From NCBI RefSeq assembly GCF_000384215.1, contig NZ_KB913032.1:3551665-3615664 (forward strand): a DNA stretch of 64,000 bases, in the 5' to 3' direction. The position numbers and the translations under genes were made by a program. Of this stretch, positions 42,242 through 50,749 are shown piece after piece; position 1 is the stretch's first letter, and each line of letters opens with the position of its first letter. The notes under the pieces were generated by a model, which saw nothing but the letters and a program-made list of their open reading frames with translations, did not search any database and was not told the origin of the DNA. Source of the stretch: Amycolatopsis alba DSM 44262 (GTDB lineage: Bacteria; Actinomycetota; Actinomycetes; Mycobacteriales; Pseudonocardiaceae).

Positions 42242-42254
42242 CGGCGAGTTTGCG

Positions 42255-44081
42255 TCAGCGCTCGAGCCGAGTACGGAGCGCGTCCAGCTCGTCACGCAGC
42301 GACGACGGGACCTTGTCGCCGATCTTCTCGAACCACTCCTCGATCAGGGGCAGTTCCTTGCGCCACTCGTCGGCCGAGACGTCCAGGGCGGCCTGGATGT
42401 CGGCCAGCGGCTCCTTGAGGCCCTCGGTGTGGAGGTCCTCGGCGGACGGCACGAAGCCGACCGGGGTCTCGTTCGCGTTGCCCTTGCCCTCGACGCGGTC
42501 GATGACCCACTTCAGGATGCGCGAGTTCTCGCCGAATCCCGGCCACAGGAAGCGGCCGTCGTCGCCGCGGCGGAACCAGTTGACGTAGAAGATCTTCGGC
42601 AGCTTGTCCGCGTCGGCGTTCTTACCGAGGTCCAGCCAGTGCTTGAAGTAGTCACCGGCGTGGTAGCCGAGGAACGGCAGCATGGCCATCGGGTCGCGGC
42701 GCACGTTGCCGACCGCGCCGGCGGCGGCCGCGGTGGTCTCCGACGACATGGTGGCGCCCATGAACACGCCGTGCTGCCAGTCGCGGGCCTCGTTCACCAG
42801 CGGGACCGTGGTCTTGCGGCGGCCGCCGAAGAGGATCGCCGAGATCGGCACGCCCTGCGGGTCGTCCCACTCGGGCGCGAGGATCGGGCACTGTGACATC
42901 GGCGTGCAGTAGCGCGAGTTCGGGTGCGCGGCCTTCTCTTCCGACTCCGGCGTCCAGTCCTGCTTCTTCCAGGAGGTGGCGTGCGCGGGCTTCTCGCCCA
43001 TGCCCTCCCACCAGACGTCGCCGTCGTCGGTGAGCGCGACGTTCGTGTAGACCGTGTTGCCCTTTTCGATGGTGCGCATCGCGTTGGGGTTGGTGTGCCA
43101 GTCGGTGCCCGGCGCGACGCCGAAGAAGCCGAACTCGGGGTTCACCGCGTACAGGCGGCCGTCCTCGCCGAACCGCATCCACGCGATGTCGTCACCGAGG
43201 GTCTCGGCGCGCCAGCCGGGGATGGTCGGCTGCAGCATGGCGAGGTTGGTCTTGCCGCAGGCGCTCGGGAACGCCGCCGCGACGTAGTGGACCTTGTCCT
43301 CCGGCGAGATCAGCTTGAGGATCAGCATGTGCTCGGCCAGCCAGCCCTCGTCGCGGGCGATGACCGAGCCGATGCGCAGCGAGTAGCACTTCTTGCCCAG
43401 CAGCGAGTTGCCGCCGTAGCCGGAGCCGTAGCTCCAGATCTCGCGGGTCTCGGGGAAGTGCGAGATGTACTTGGTGGTGTTGCACGGCCAGGAGACGTCC
43501 TTCTGACCCGGCTCCAGCGGCGCGCCGACGGAGTGCAGGGCGGGGACGAACGAGCGCTCGGTGCCGTCCTCGGTGACGAACTTGTCCAGCGCGGCCTTGC
43601 CGGCGCGGGTCATCACGCGCATGGAGGCGACGACGTAGGCGAAGTCGGTGATCTCGATGCCGAGCTTGGGGTCCTCGGCTCCGAGGGGGCCCATGCAGAA
43701 GGGGATGACGTACATCGTGCGACCGCGCATGCACCCGCGGTACAGCTCGGTCATCGTGGCCTTCATCTCGGCCGGGTCCATCCAGTTGTTGGTGGGACCG
43801 GCGTCTTCTTCGTCGTCCGAACAGATGAAGGTGCGCTCTTCGACGCGGGCGACGTCGTTGGGATCGGAGGCGGCCCAGTACGAGTTGGGCTTGGCGTCGA
43901 GCTGCACGAACGTGCCGGCGGAGACCAGTTCGGCGTTGATACGCGCGGCCTCTTCGTCGGACCCGTCGACCCACACCACGCGGTCCGGAGTGGTCAGTTC
44001 GGCGACCTCCCGGACCCAGGACAGCACGCCACTGTGCGTCGTCGGCGCTTTTTCCAGTCCAGGGATGGCGACTGCGGTCAT
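42255..44081 (-). CDS. pckG: Phosphoenolpyruvate carboxykinase (GTP)
   Basis: A 608-aa cytosolic enzyme converting oxaloacetate and GTP to phosphoenolpyruvate, CO2 and GDP, the entry to gluconeogenesis. Diagnostic sites are the kinase P-loop [10 protein letters not shown] (271-280), GDDIAWM (296-302), the PEP-site motif [13 protein letters not shown] and the guanine-site region [25 protein letters not shown]. Length is normal. ATG 44081 has GGAG 6 bases upstream; an 11-codon extension is unlikely. It is a single-gene unit with a long leader containing one hairpin. Confidence 0.96.
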   Translation of the reverse strand: MTAVAIPGLEKAPTTHSGVLSWVREVAELTTPDRVVWVDGSDEEAARINAELVSAGTFVQLDAKPNSYWAASDPNDVARVEERTFICSDDEEDAGPTNNWMDPAEMKATMTELYRGCMRGRTMYVIPFCMGPLGAEDPKLGIEITDFAYVVASMRVMTRAGKAALDKFVTEDGTERSFVPALHSVGAPLEPGQKDVSWPCNTTKYISHFPETREIWSYGSGYGGNSLLGKKCYSLRIGSVIARDEGWLAEHMLILKLISPEDKVHYVAAAFPSACGKTNLAMLQPTIPGWRAETLGDDIAWMRFGEDGRLYAVNPEFGFFGVAPGTDWHTNPNAMRTIEKGNTVYTNVALTDDGDVWWEGMGEKPAHATSWKKQDWTPESEEKAAHPNSRYCTPMSQCPILAPEWDDPQGVPISAILFGGRRKTTVPLVNEARDWQHGVFMGATMSSETTAAAAGAVGNVRRDPMAMLPFLGYHAGDYFKHWLDLGKNADADKLPKIFYVNWFRRGDDGRFLWPGFGENSRILKWVIDRVEGKGNANETPVGFVPSAEDLHTEGLKEPLADIQAALDVSADEWRKELPLIEEWFEKIGDKVPSSLRDELDALRTRLER

Positions 44082-44380
44082 CTCTACTCCTGACTTCCGA
44101 CGGCAGAAGCCCACATCGGGAACGACGCTGTTCCGATGCGGGCTTCAGTGCCGGCGACCGAATGGCTTCGCACACCGGCGGGAAGACCGGTGTGCAGGTT
44201 TTGGGATTCCCCGAGAGTAGCCGGATGACCGGCAGGTAACCGAGAGCTGACCTGTCGGTTCTCTCACAAGAACGATAAGGGAATCGATTCAGTATCACCG
44301 GAATGGGCCATAAGCAGAAATTCTTCCGGTGATCGACGGCACAAGTGCGGAGTGCCCGGAGGGCGAATCGGACACGAGAA

Positions 44381-44408
44381 AGCCCGGTACGAGGTCTCGT
44401 ACCGGGCT
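44381..44408 (-). terminator. GC-rich perfect hairpin, second of a tandem pair
   Basis: Exact 13-bp stem (AGCCCGGTACGAG and complement) with a 2-base loop; on the minus strand it is followed by TTTCTC. It lies about 80 bases after the stop of the acidic repeat gene, behind another hairpin. Confidence 0.82.
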
Positions 44409-44443
44409 GTTCTGTGACCAGGATTACACGAATTGGCCCTTCA

Positions 44444-44482
44444 AAATGGACTAAACCATTCTTCTATTGGTTTAGTCCATTT
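44444..44482 (-). terminator. AT-rich perfect 15-bp hairpin terminator
   Basis: AAATGGACTAAACCA (44444-44458) and its exact complement (44468-44482) with a 9-base loop, 6 bases after the stop of the acidic repeat gene. On the minus strand it ends in TTT. It is strikingly AT-rich for this genome. Confidence 0.83.
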
Positions 44483-44488
44483 CGGGCT

Positions 44489-45211
44489 TTAGTTGGGGCT
44501 GATCCACTGGCCGGTGGCGGAATCGATCTTCGCCACTCCTTCGAGTGTCTCGGTGCCCGCGCCACCCCAGGCCGCGTCGCCCGCCGGGTCGCCCTCGGTG
44601 GCCGCCGGAGTGCTCGCGAAGGCCGAGCCGATGTCCTCATTGACCACACCGCTGCCGGTCTCGGTCCACTGGCCGGGTCCGGTGTGCTCATAGGTCTTGG
44701 AGTTGCCGGAGGCGTCGGTCTCCACCGCGATGTCGGCCTTGCCGTCGCCGTCCTTGTCGGTGAAGGCGATCGTGCGGCCGTCCTCCGTCTGGATGACGGC
44801 GGTGTCGGGAGTCCCGTCACCGTCGGTGTCGATGGTCGGCGGGCCGACCTCGACGTCGCCGCTGGGCATGTCGGCGTGCATGGTGCCGCTGGTGCCCGCG
44901 TCGGAACCGTCGTCGTGGCCGCCACCGCCTGCCTCGACCCAGGCGCCGGAAGCCTCGTCGTAGACGGCCTCCTGGACGACCTTGCCGTTCTCGTCGAGCA
45001 CCGCGTACTGATCGGCCTCGCCGTCGCCGTCGGTGTCGACGAACGCCTGGCCGGTGCCGTCGTCGTGCTGGATGACCGCGGCGTCGTTCACGCCGTCCTT
45101 GTCGAGGTCGTAGTTGAGCTCGGCCTGGTACTCCTCGCCGTCAACGTGGACCGTGACCGCGTCCGTGGAGCCCGCCTCGGTGTCCGTGCCGCCGCTCTCG
45201 TCGACCCACAT
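44489..45211 (-). CDS. Acidic protein with DxDGDGxxD-type repeats
   Basis: A 240-aa very acidic protein without signal peptide. It contains at least four calcium-binding-like repeats (DLDKDGVNDAAVIQ, DTDGDGEADQYAVL, DTDGDGTPDTAVIQ, DKDGDGKADIAVE), each followed by a beta-like stretch, then a Gly/Ala-rich tail. The pattern resembles dockerin or thrombospondin type-3 loops and the actinobacterial DUF6802 group. GAGGGGG precedes the ATG. It lies downstream of the dynamin-like gene cluster on the same strand. Function is unknown; a metal-binding or scaffold role is a guess. Confidence 0.8.
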   Translation of the reverse strand: MWVDESGGTDTEAGSTDAVTVHVDGEEYQAELNYDLDKDGVNDAAVIQHDDGTGQAFVDTDGDGEADQYAVLDENGKVVQEAVYDEASGAWVEAGGGGHDDGSDAGTSGTMHADMPSGDVEVGPPTIDTDGDGTPDTAVIQTEDGRTIAFTDKDGDGKADIAVETDASGNSKTYEHTGPGQWTETGSGVVNEDIGSAFASTPAATEGDPAGDAAWGGAGTETLEGVAKIDSATGQWISPN

Positions 45212-45249
45212 GGGATGACCCCCTCGTTGACCTGCTGGTGTGTCGAAGC

Positions 45250-45555
45250 TTATGACTCACCGTAGGCCGGTTCGGTTCCGGTCCACAACAGGGTCACTTC
45301 GACAGGTGATCCACCGCGGGAGCGATCGGCGAGGACCACCCTCAGGATCAGCTTCTTGCGGCGCCGCGGATCGCGAACGGCCTCGCTGAGCCGTTGCAGC
45401 TTCGCGGGCAACCCCTTTGAGGCGGCAGCGGAGGGAACGGGCTTTGCACGGGTCCCGGCGGCGGGAACTGCTGTCCATAAGGCTGCCGAGGAAAGGTCAC
45501 GCTTGATTGTCCCGCAGTGACCGAATGCGCCCGAGAAGCGCCTCAGCACGATCAC
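45250..45555 (-). CDS. Possible small protein after the dynamin gene
   Basis: A 101-aa open frame whose C-terminal 60 residues look protein-like (LPAKLQRLSEAVRDPRRRKKLILRVVLADRSRGG and VEVTLLWTGTEP). It fills the gap between the dynamin-like and acidic repeat genes. It overlaps the dynamin gene by 58 bases, and no ribosome-binding site is clear at 45555 or 45549. It may be a chance frame, or the true start may be internal. Confidence 0.28.
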   Translation of the reverse strand: MIVLRRFSGAFGHCGTIKRDLSSAALWTAVPAAGTRAKPVPSAAASKGLPAKLQRLSEAVRDPRRRKKLILRVVLADRSRGGSPVEVTLLWTGTEPAYGES

Positions 45556-47338
45556 GACCGTCGGAGACGTCCTTCAAGCGCTTCGCGACGACGGCGATCT
45601 TCTTCGCCCGTTCCTGCGCGCCCATCTTGATCGTCTTGTCGACTTCCTTCAGCTCCGCCTCGATCGCGTCGATGCGGCGGCCGAGGGCTTCGTCGAGCGC
45701 CATCGACAGCTGCTGTTCGGCTTCGATCAGCTGTTCCGCGACGAGCTGGTCCAGCGTGGACCGCGCGTCGGCGATCGCCTCGACCAGCCACTGCTTCATA
45801 TGCTGCTTGTCCGAAGCGTGTTTGCGGGTCCGCGCCATCCACCAGCCGGCGCCGAGGCCGATGATGATCGTCGCGGGCAGGATCACCGGGTTCAGGATCG
45901 CGACGCCTGCCAGCGGCAGCGCGGCGACCTTCCCGGCGCCGAGACCGCCGGAAACCCCCATGAAGATGAGCAGTTTGTCCTCGGCCGTCGGCGGCTTCTT
46001 GTCCGGCGGGCGCAGGACGACCGGCGGACCGCCCGCCCTGGCGAACTGGCCGCGGATGATGTCGAGCTCTTCGGGCGAGAACAGTTCGGCGAGCGCGACG
46101 TTGGTGACCTGGTTCAGCCGCTGGGAGAGCAGCATCGAGATCCGCTGTGACGTCGTCTGCAGCGCGATGTCGACCTGCTGCGGCAGCGCGGCGAGGTCGT
46201 CGCGCTTCGAGCCGTCGATCTGCTGCCGGAAATGGGTCGACGCGTCACGCATCTGCCTGCTGGTGTCGTGACCGACCTCGACCCTGGTCCGCTGGATCTC
46301 CGCGCGCAGCTTCAGCTGCCAGCCCCGCGTCGAAGAGCGGCGTTCGGTGCTCAGGTCGTCGCGGCGCTGGCGCAGTTGTTCGGCTTCGGCCTCGCCGGCG
46401 GACAGCGCGCGGCTTTCCGCCTGCAGTTTCGCCTTGAGCTCGGCGAGCGCGCTCGAAAGCGCGCGCAGGGTGTTGGCCTCGCCCAGCATCGCCGAGCGGC
46501 CGACCAGCATCTCCTGCAGCGCGCCCTGCAGCGCGGCGATCCCGGCCTTCTCACGCAGCATCATCGCCATCTGCTCGTTCGGGGCCTTGACCGCCGTCTC
46601 GAACATGCGCGCGGACACCGGGTGGAACACCGCGTCGGCGAACCGGGGAGCGTGCTCGGCGAGCAACCTCCGGTCGGCTTCGAGGACCTCGCGCCAGCCG
46701 CGGAACTGGTCGGTCTTGGTAAGCGCGAACAGCACGGTTTCGACGCGTTCGCCCATGTCGTGCAGGAATTGCAGTTCCGGCGCGGTGAACGGCGAAGAGG
46801 CGTCCACGACGAACAGCAGCGCGGTGGCGCCGGCGGCCGCTTCCTTCGCCAACACGCCGTGCATCGAGTCGAGCCCGCCGACGCCAGGGGTATCCACAAT
46901 GGACACGCGTTCGAGCAGCGGGACGGGACCGGAGACCTCGACGTAGCGGGGCGGGATCTGGCCTTCGGGCAGCTCGTGCGCGGCCGAGACCCAGTGGATC
47001 AGGTCGTTGAGGTTGATCGGCACCGGCGCCAGCTGGCCCGGATAACAGGCCTGCGCGGACCACTGCTGGGCGTGCTCGAAAACGAGGTACGTCGCCGTGG
47101 CGACGTCGGCGTCCACAGGGGACAGTCCCGGCATGGAGAGGAGCGCGTTGACGAGCGAGCTCTTGCCGCGGTTGGTCTCGCCGACCACCACGACCGACGG
47201 CTTCTTCGGCCGTGCCTTCCGGATGTCCTCGACCCATTTCGCGGCCTGAGGATCGGCTTCGCGGACGACGGTGAGCAGCTGCTCGCGCGTGCTTTTCACG
47301 AGCGACGGCAGATTGGCCGCCGCACTCGGAGCGGTCAC
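45497..47338 (-). CDS. Dynamin-like GTPase with membrane hairpin
   Basis: A 613-aa bacterial dynamin-like protein. GTPase motifs are G1 GETNRGKS (53-60), G3 VDTPGVGG and G4 TKTD. Coiled-coil stalk segments follow (ALAELKAKLQAESRALSAGEAEAEQLRQRRDDL), then two adjacent hydrophobic stretches near 470-510 (LPLAGVAILNPVILPATIIIGLGAGWWMA), which act as the membrane paddle. A C-terminal helical region completes it. Such proteins remodel membranes, as IniA does in mycobacteria. GTG 47338 overlaps the GrpE-like stop, so the two are coupled. Confidence 0.92.
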   Translation of the reverse strand: MTAPSAAANLPSLVKSTREQLLTVVREADPQAAKWVEDIRKARPKKPSVVVVGETNRGKSSLVNALLSMPGLSPVDADVATATYLVFEHAQQWSAQACYPGQLAPVPINLNDLIHWVSAAHELPEGQIPPRYVEVSGPVPLLERVSIVDTPGVGGLDSMHGVLAKEAAAGATALLFVVDASSPFTAPELQFLHDMGERVETVLFALTKTDQFRGWREVLEADRRLLAEHAPRFADAVFHPVSARMFETAVKAPNEQMAMMLREKAGIAALQGALQEMLVGRSAMLGEANTLRALSSALAELKAKLQAESRALSAGEAEAEQLRQRRDDLSTERRSSTRGWQLKLRAEIQRTRVEVGHDTSRQMRDASTHFRQQIDGSKRDDLAALPQQVDIALQTTSQRISMLLSQRLNQVTNVALAELFSPEELDIIRGQFARAGGPPVVLRPPDKKPPTAEDKLLIFMGVSGGLGAGKVAALPLAGVAILNPVILPATIIIGLGAGWWMARTRKHASDKQHMKQWLVEAIADARSTLDQLVAEQLIEAEQQLSMALDEALGRRIDAIEAELKEVDKTIKMGAQERAKKIAVVAKRLKDVSDGRDRAEALLGRIRSLRDNQA

Positions 47339-47838
47339 TGGGCCTTCTTCGCGTAGACGATGACGATCGGCGCGCGCAGGACCCGGTCGTGATCGGCGAA
47401 GCCGACGACCTCGGTCTCCGCGACCAGGCCTTCGAGTGCCGGGTCTTCGGTCGCGACCGCGCCGCCCGCCTCGTGCACGGCCGGGTCGAACCGCTCGCCG
47501 TCCGGGCGCAGGGCACGGACGCCGATCCCGGCGAGACCGTGTTCGAGCCGCTCGACGACGCCGCCGCTGCGGGCGCGATCGAGGGCGTACAGGCAGAGCT
47601 GGATCAGCGCCTGCCTGTCGGCGAGAGCCTGTTCGAGGTCGGCCGGACCCGTGGTCGTGGACTCCACATCGGTGTTCGACGCGGCTTCGACCGGCTCGGT
47701 TCCCTCGGGCGGCGAAGTCTCACCGTCGGCTTCGGCGATGATCGCCGCGATGCTCACCGCCGAGATCTGACCGGTCGGCACGTCGTCCGGGTTCTCCTCT
47801 TCGACCGCTTTCTTGCGCAGCCAGGCTCCCACCCGCAT
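47335..47838 (-). CDS. GrpE-like nucleotide-exchange-factor paralogue
   Basis: A 167-aa protein. An acidic, disordered N-terminus (residues 14-65) is followed by a short helix and a GrpE-type C-terminal beta domain: GERFDPAVHEAGGAVATEDPALEGLVAETEVVGFADHDRVLRAPIVIVY. The usual long GrpE dimerisation helix is much reduced. It overlaps the dynamin-like gene start by 4 bases, and no dnaK or dnaJ is near, so it is probably an accessory of the dynamin pair and not the housekeeping GrpE. MRVGAWLRKK suggests a basic N-terminal patch. Confidence 0.8.
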   Translation of the reverse strand: MRVGAWLRKKAVEEENPDDVPTGQISAVSIAAIIAEADGETSPPEGTEPVEAASNTDVESTTTGPADLEQALADRQALIQLCLYALDRARSGGVVERLEHGLAGIGVRALRPDGERFDPAVHEAGGAVATEDPALEGLVAETEVVGFADHDRVLRAPIVIVYAKKAQ

Positions 47839-47871
47839 CGACCCCCGTAACTGGTGTCCCGGACCGACCGA

Positions 47872-48528
47872 TCAGCCCGGAGAGATTTCACCAGTGTCGG
47901 ACACCCGCCCGCCCGCCGGGGGCGAAATCGGCAGAACGGGGCGAAGGAATCTGGAGATGAGCACCCGCATCACGGCCAGTTCCGCGGCCGGATCGAGGTC
48001 CGGCTCCAGAATCACGCGGGAGAGTGGCGCGTCGATCAGCGCGACGAGCCAGCTGGCCGCCGTCTTCGCGTCGAGGCCGGGATCGATCCGGCCCGCTTCC
48101 ACCGCCCGTGTCACGAGACCGACCAGGGCGTCACGCAAGGCGCGGTCGTTGCCCTGGACGAGTTCGGCCAGTTCGGGATCGCGAGCGCATTGCGCGGCGA
48201 CTTCGAGGACGAGTTTGGCCGCCATGGGGTGGAGAAGCTGTTCGGACATGTGCGCGAGGACCCAGAGAATCGCCTCCCACGGGTCTTCGATCTCGAAGGC
48301 GGCCGCGATCATGGCCTCGGTTTCGTCGCCGTCCTGCTCGAAGATGCCGACGAACACCGCGCGCTTGTTCGGGAAGTAGTGGAACAGGCTGCCGGTGCTG
48401 ATCCCCGCGGCGCGGCAGATCTCCGCCGTCGTCGTCTTCTCGAAGCCCTTCTCCGAGAAGCACCACGCGGCGGCGTCGAGGATGGCGCGGCGTTTCGCCT
48501 CGTGTTTGGCCGGGTCGACCGTCCTCAT
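47872..48528 (-). CDS. TetR-family regulator coupled to a membrane protein gene
   Basis: A 218-aa repressor. The HTH is RRAILDAAAWCFSEKGFEKTTTAEICRAAGISTGSLFHYFPNKRAVF (about residues 14-60). The C-terminal TetR_C-like domain contains LVALIDAPLSRVILEPDLDPAAEL. ATG 48528 overlaps the upstream membrane-protein stop (ATGA). The operon promoter region carries a perfect 20-bp palindrome (49016-49035), the presumed site of autorepression. The two-gene operon sits between the GrpE-like and second dynamin-like genes. Confidence 0.92.
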   Translation of the reverse strand: MRTVDPAKHEAKRRAILDAAAWCFSEKGFEKTTTAEICRAAGISTGSLFHYFPNKRAVFVGIFEQDGDETEAMIAAAFEIEDPWEAILWVLAHMSEQLLHPMAAKLVLEVAAQCARDPELAELVQGNDRALRDALVGLVTRAVEAGRIDPGLDAKTAASWLVALIDAPLSRVILEPDLDPAAELAVMRVLISRFLRPVLPISPPAGGRVSDTGEISPG

Positions 48529-49004
48529 TTCACCGCCGGCGGTTCGGCGTGCCACGGGTAGCCGTGTTCGGTGAAGGCCTTGGCGACGGCTTCGCGGTCG
48601 ACGTCACCCTTCTCCCGCGCCAGTTCCCGGCCGTCCGAGGCGAGCAGGACGAGCTCCTTGCCGTCGAGGAAGACGGCCTGCAGTTCGGCCTCGTAGGCGC
48701 GGGTGCGGCCCTTGACGGTCAGGGTGATGCGGGTCGGCGTCACCTTGACGATCAGCCGCTCGTGCGCCCAGACCGCGGCGAACAGCAGCCCTAGGACCAG
48801 GCCGGCGCCCGCCCCGGCCACCGGGCCCCACGGGTCGGGGATGTCCGAGACGAGCTGGAACGGCCCCTTGAACGGGACCCAGCTCAGGGAGACCACCCAG
48901 TCCGCGATCGACTGGAGGAACCAGCCGATCCCGGCGCCCACCAGCGGACAGCCGAGCCAGGAGGCCGTGCGCAGCCACTGGGGCTCGTCGACGATCGTTT
49001 CCAT
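48525..49004 (-). CDS. Small two-helix membrane protein (YqeB-like)
   Basis: A 159-aa protein with two hydrophobic segments (WLGCPLVGAGIGWFLQSIADWVV and GPVAGAGAGLVLGLLFAAVWAHERL) and a C-terminal cytoplasmic PH-like beta domain (LIVKVTPTRITLTVKGRTRAYEAELQAVFLDGKELVLLASDGRELARE). It matches the plan of YqeB-type proteins. ATG 49004 is the first start after the operator; the longer frame to 49859 lies inside the dynamin gene. It is followed immediately by the TetR gene that presumably controls it. Function is unknown. Confidence 0.82.
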   Translation of the reverse strand: METIVDEPQWLRTASWLGCPLVGAGIGWFLQSIADWVVSLSWVPFKGPFQLVSDIPDPWGPVAGAGAGLVLGLLFAAVWAHERLIVKVTPTRITLTVKGRTRAYEAELQAVFLDGKELVLLASDGRELAREKGDVDREAVAKAFTEHGYPWHAEPPAVK

Positions 49005-49015
49005 GGGCCCATTAT

Positions 49016-49035
49016 TAGACCGAGCGCTCGGTCTA
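49016..49035. promoter_or_regulatory. Perfect 20-bp palindromic operator
   Basis: TAGACCGAGC followed by its exact reverse complement, 11 bases before the ATG at 49004 (minus strand). It should overlap the promoter and block transcription when bound by the TetR protein encoded second in this operon. The core GAGCGCTC is the same as in the operator at 14908. Confidence 0.82.
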
Positions 49036-49051
49036 TCAAACCGGCCCGCGA

Positions 49052-50620
49052 TCAGTCGCGGATCTGCTGCCAGATGAGGAAGTACGCGCGGTGCACGACG
49101 TGCGCGACGCGGCTCTGGGCGGGCGTCGCGCCGAAGGACGCGAAGGAGCGCCACCAGCCGGCGCGTTCCAGTGCGTGAGCGGCGAGTTCGGCGCGGGGAG
49201 CGCCCGGCTTGCCGAGCTGGGCGCCGATGTCGGCGTTGCTGCCGACCCGCAGGACCTCCTCGGACAGGTCCTCGGGCATGTCGACGGCGCCGGACGCGAC
49301 CAGCGTGAGCGCTTCGAGCAGCCGCAGCTGGTGTGCCTCGGGCTTGGCGAGCAGGACCTCGATCGCGTCGTGGACGCGCTGCCGTTCCGACGGGTCGCCC
49401 GACGCGTGGGCCAGCGCGGTGACCGAAGCCAGCGCGGCGGCCGCCTTGATGCCGTCGGCGCGGGCGGCGAAGACGATGCTCAGCCGCTGTCGGACGGCTT
49501 CGAGCCCCGAGGCGTCGAGCAGCTTCCGCCGCAGTGAGCCCGCGGTGATCTCCGGCTCCGCGCGGATCGCCTCGACGGCGTAGCGGACGCCGAACAGGTC
49601 CAGTTTCTCCAGCAGCCGCAGCCGTGTCCCCGCCGCGACGTCGCAGTCCCAGCTGGTGAAGATGTCCGCCGAGATCAGCATGGTCTCGAGGATGTCGTCG
49701 TCCATCCCGGACAGCTGGCGCAGCGCCTCGGCGTCGCCGGAGGTGAACCCGCCGGACTCGGCCGACTCGGCGATCAGCCCGATCACCGGGAGCACGTCCG
49801 CGACGCGGGGCTTCAGCGTCGAGGCCTGCTTCTCCGACAACAGCGTCGCGGCCTTCCACACGTCGCCGCCCGAGCCTTCGACCGACTCGGGTGCGATGGT
49901 GTCCGCCTTGTTGAGGACCGCGATCGCGTTGACCGGCCCCGCCTCGCGGCTCGCGGTCGCGGCGGTGAACGCGGCCAGCGCCTGCTGGTCGTCGGCGCGC
50001 ACGCCCTGCGTGACGACGTACAGCACGGCCTCGGCGCCCGCGACGGCGCTGCGCGAGGTGTCGTCCAGCTCGTCTGAGCCTTCTTCTTCCTCTTCGTCGC
50101 TGTCGGGCTTGCGGTGCTTGGCCGCGCCCAGCAGCTCCTCGGTCCGCGACACCGACGCGGCGTCGAGCGACCCGAGACCAGGAGTGTCGATGACGGTCAT
50201 GCCCTGGAGGACCGCGTTGGTGAGGTACGCCTCGATATGCGAGACCTTGTCGATGTCGATGCCCAGCTCAGCCGGGATCATCCCGTCGGCGGCGAAGGGC
50301 AGCACCTGTTTGCGCCCGTCGTTGAAGACGATCTCGACGCGGTCGACCGTGCCGTACTGGAACCGGGTCACCAGCCGGGTGCACTCGCCGACGTCGGTCG
50401 GCGCGACCCGGCGGCCGATCAGGGCGTTGACCAGGGTGGACTTACCGGATTTGATGCGGCCGGCGACGGCGACCTGAAGCGGGCCGCCCAGTCTTCGCAG
50501 GACCTCGGCGAAGCCCGCCGCGGTGCGCGCGGACACCTGCGGCTGCAGGCGGTGGCAGAGGTTCGCCACCGACATCGACAGCGGGCCGGCGAGACGGCCC
50601 TGCTCCGTCGCTGACGTCAC
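49052..50620 (-). CDS. Dynamin-like GTPase, second copy
   Basis: A 522-aa dynamin-like protein related to but distinct from the one at 45497. G1 is GRIKSGKST (54-62), G3 is DTPGLGS and G4 is NKAD. The switch region is followed by an acidic insert (KPDSDEEEEEGSDELDD). No obvious membrane hairpin; an IniC-like soluble partner is plausible. GTG 50620 was chosen with GGGAGGGGG upstream; the frame to 51253 runs under the histidine kinase gene. It is divergent from the two-component system. Confidence 0.88.
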   Translation of the reverse strand: MTSATEQGRLAGPLSMSVANLCHRLQPQVSARTAAGFAEVLRRLGGPLQVAVAGRIKSGKSTLVNALIGRRVAPTDVGECTRLVTRFQYGTVDRVEIVFNDGRKQVLPFAADGMIPAELGIDIDKVSHIEAYLTNAVLQGMTVIDTPGLGSLDAASVSRTEELLGAAKHRKPDSDEEEEEGSDELDDTSRSAVAGAEAVLYVVTQGVRADDQQALAAFTAATASREAGPVNAIAVLNKADTIAPESVEGSGGDVWKAATLLSEKQASTLKPRVADVLPVIGLIAESAESGGFTSGDAEALRQLSGMDDDILETMLISADIFTSWDCDVAAGTRLRLLEKLDLFGVRYAVEAIRAEPEITAGSLRRKLLDASGLEAVRQRLSIVFAARADGIKAAAALASVTALAHASGDPSERQRVHDAIEVLLAKPEAHQLRLLEALTLVASGAVDMPEDLSEEVLRVGSNADIGAQLGKPGAPRAELAAHALERAGWWRSFASFGATPAQSRVAHVVHRAYFLIWQQIRD

Positions 50621-50749
50621 GGCGCCCGCCCCCTCCCAGTCGTCGAGCCTGCCGACCCGAATCGTGCCATGCCGCTCATCCTCGGGTCGCACCGAAGGTG
50701 GTACCGGCGACCGACGCGCGAGCGGCCAGGGCCGACATAGTGTTACCAG

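Larger units (their letters stand above)
44082..44488. other. 407-bp intergenic region, PEPCK leader and terminators
   Basis: The region upstream of PEPCK (minus strand) also receives the end of the next minus-strand gene. It contains a perfect 9-bp hairpin (GCACACCGG and complement, 44170-44195) about 90 bases before the PEPCK ATG and two strong hairpins at 44381-44482. The stretch 44200-44380 should hold the PEPCK promoter, but no box could be fixed. Confidence 0.55.
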
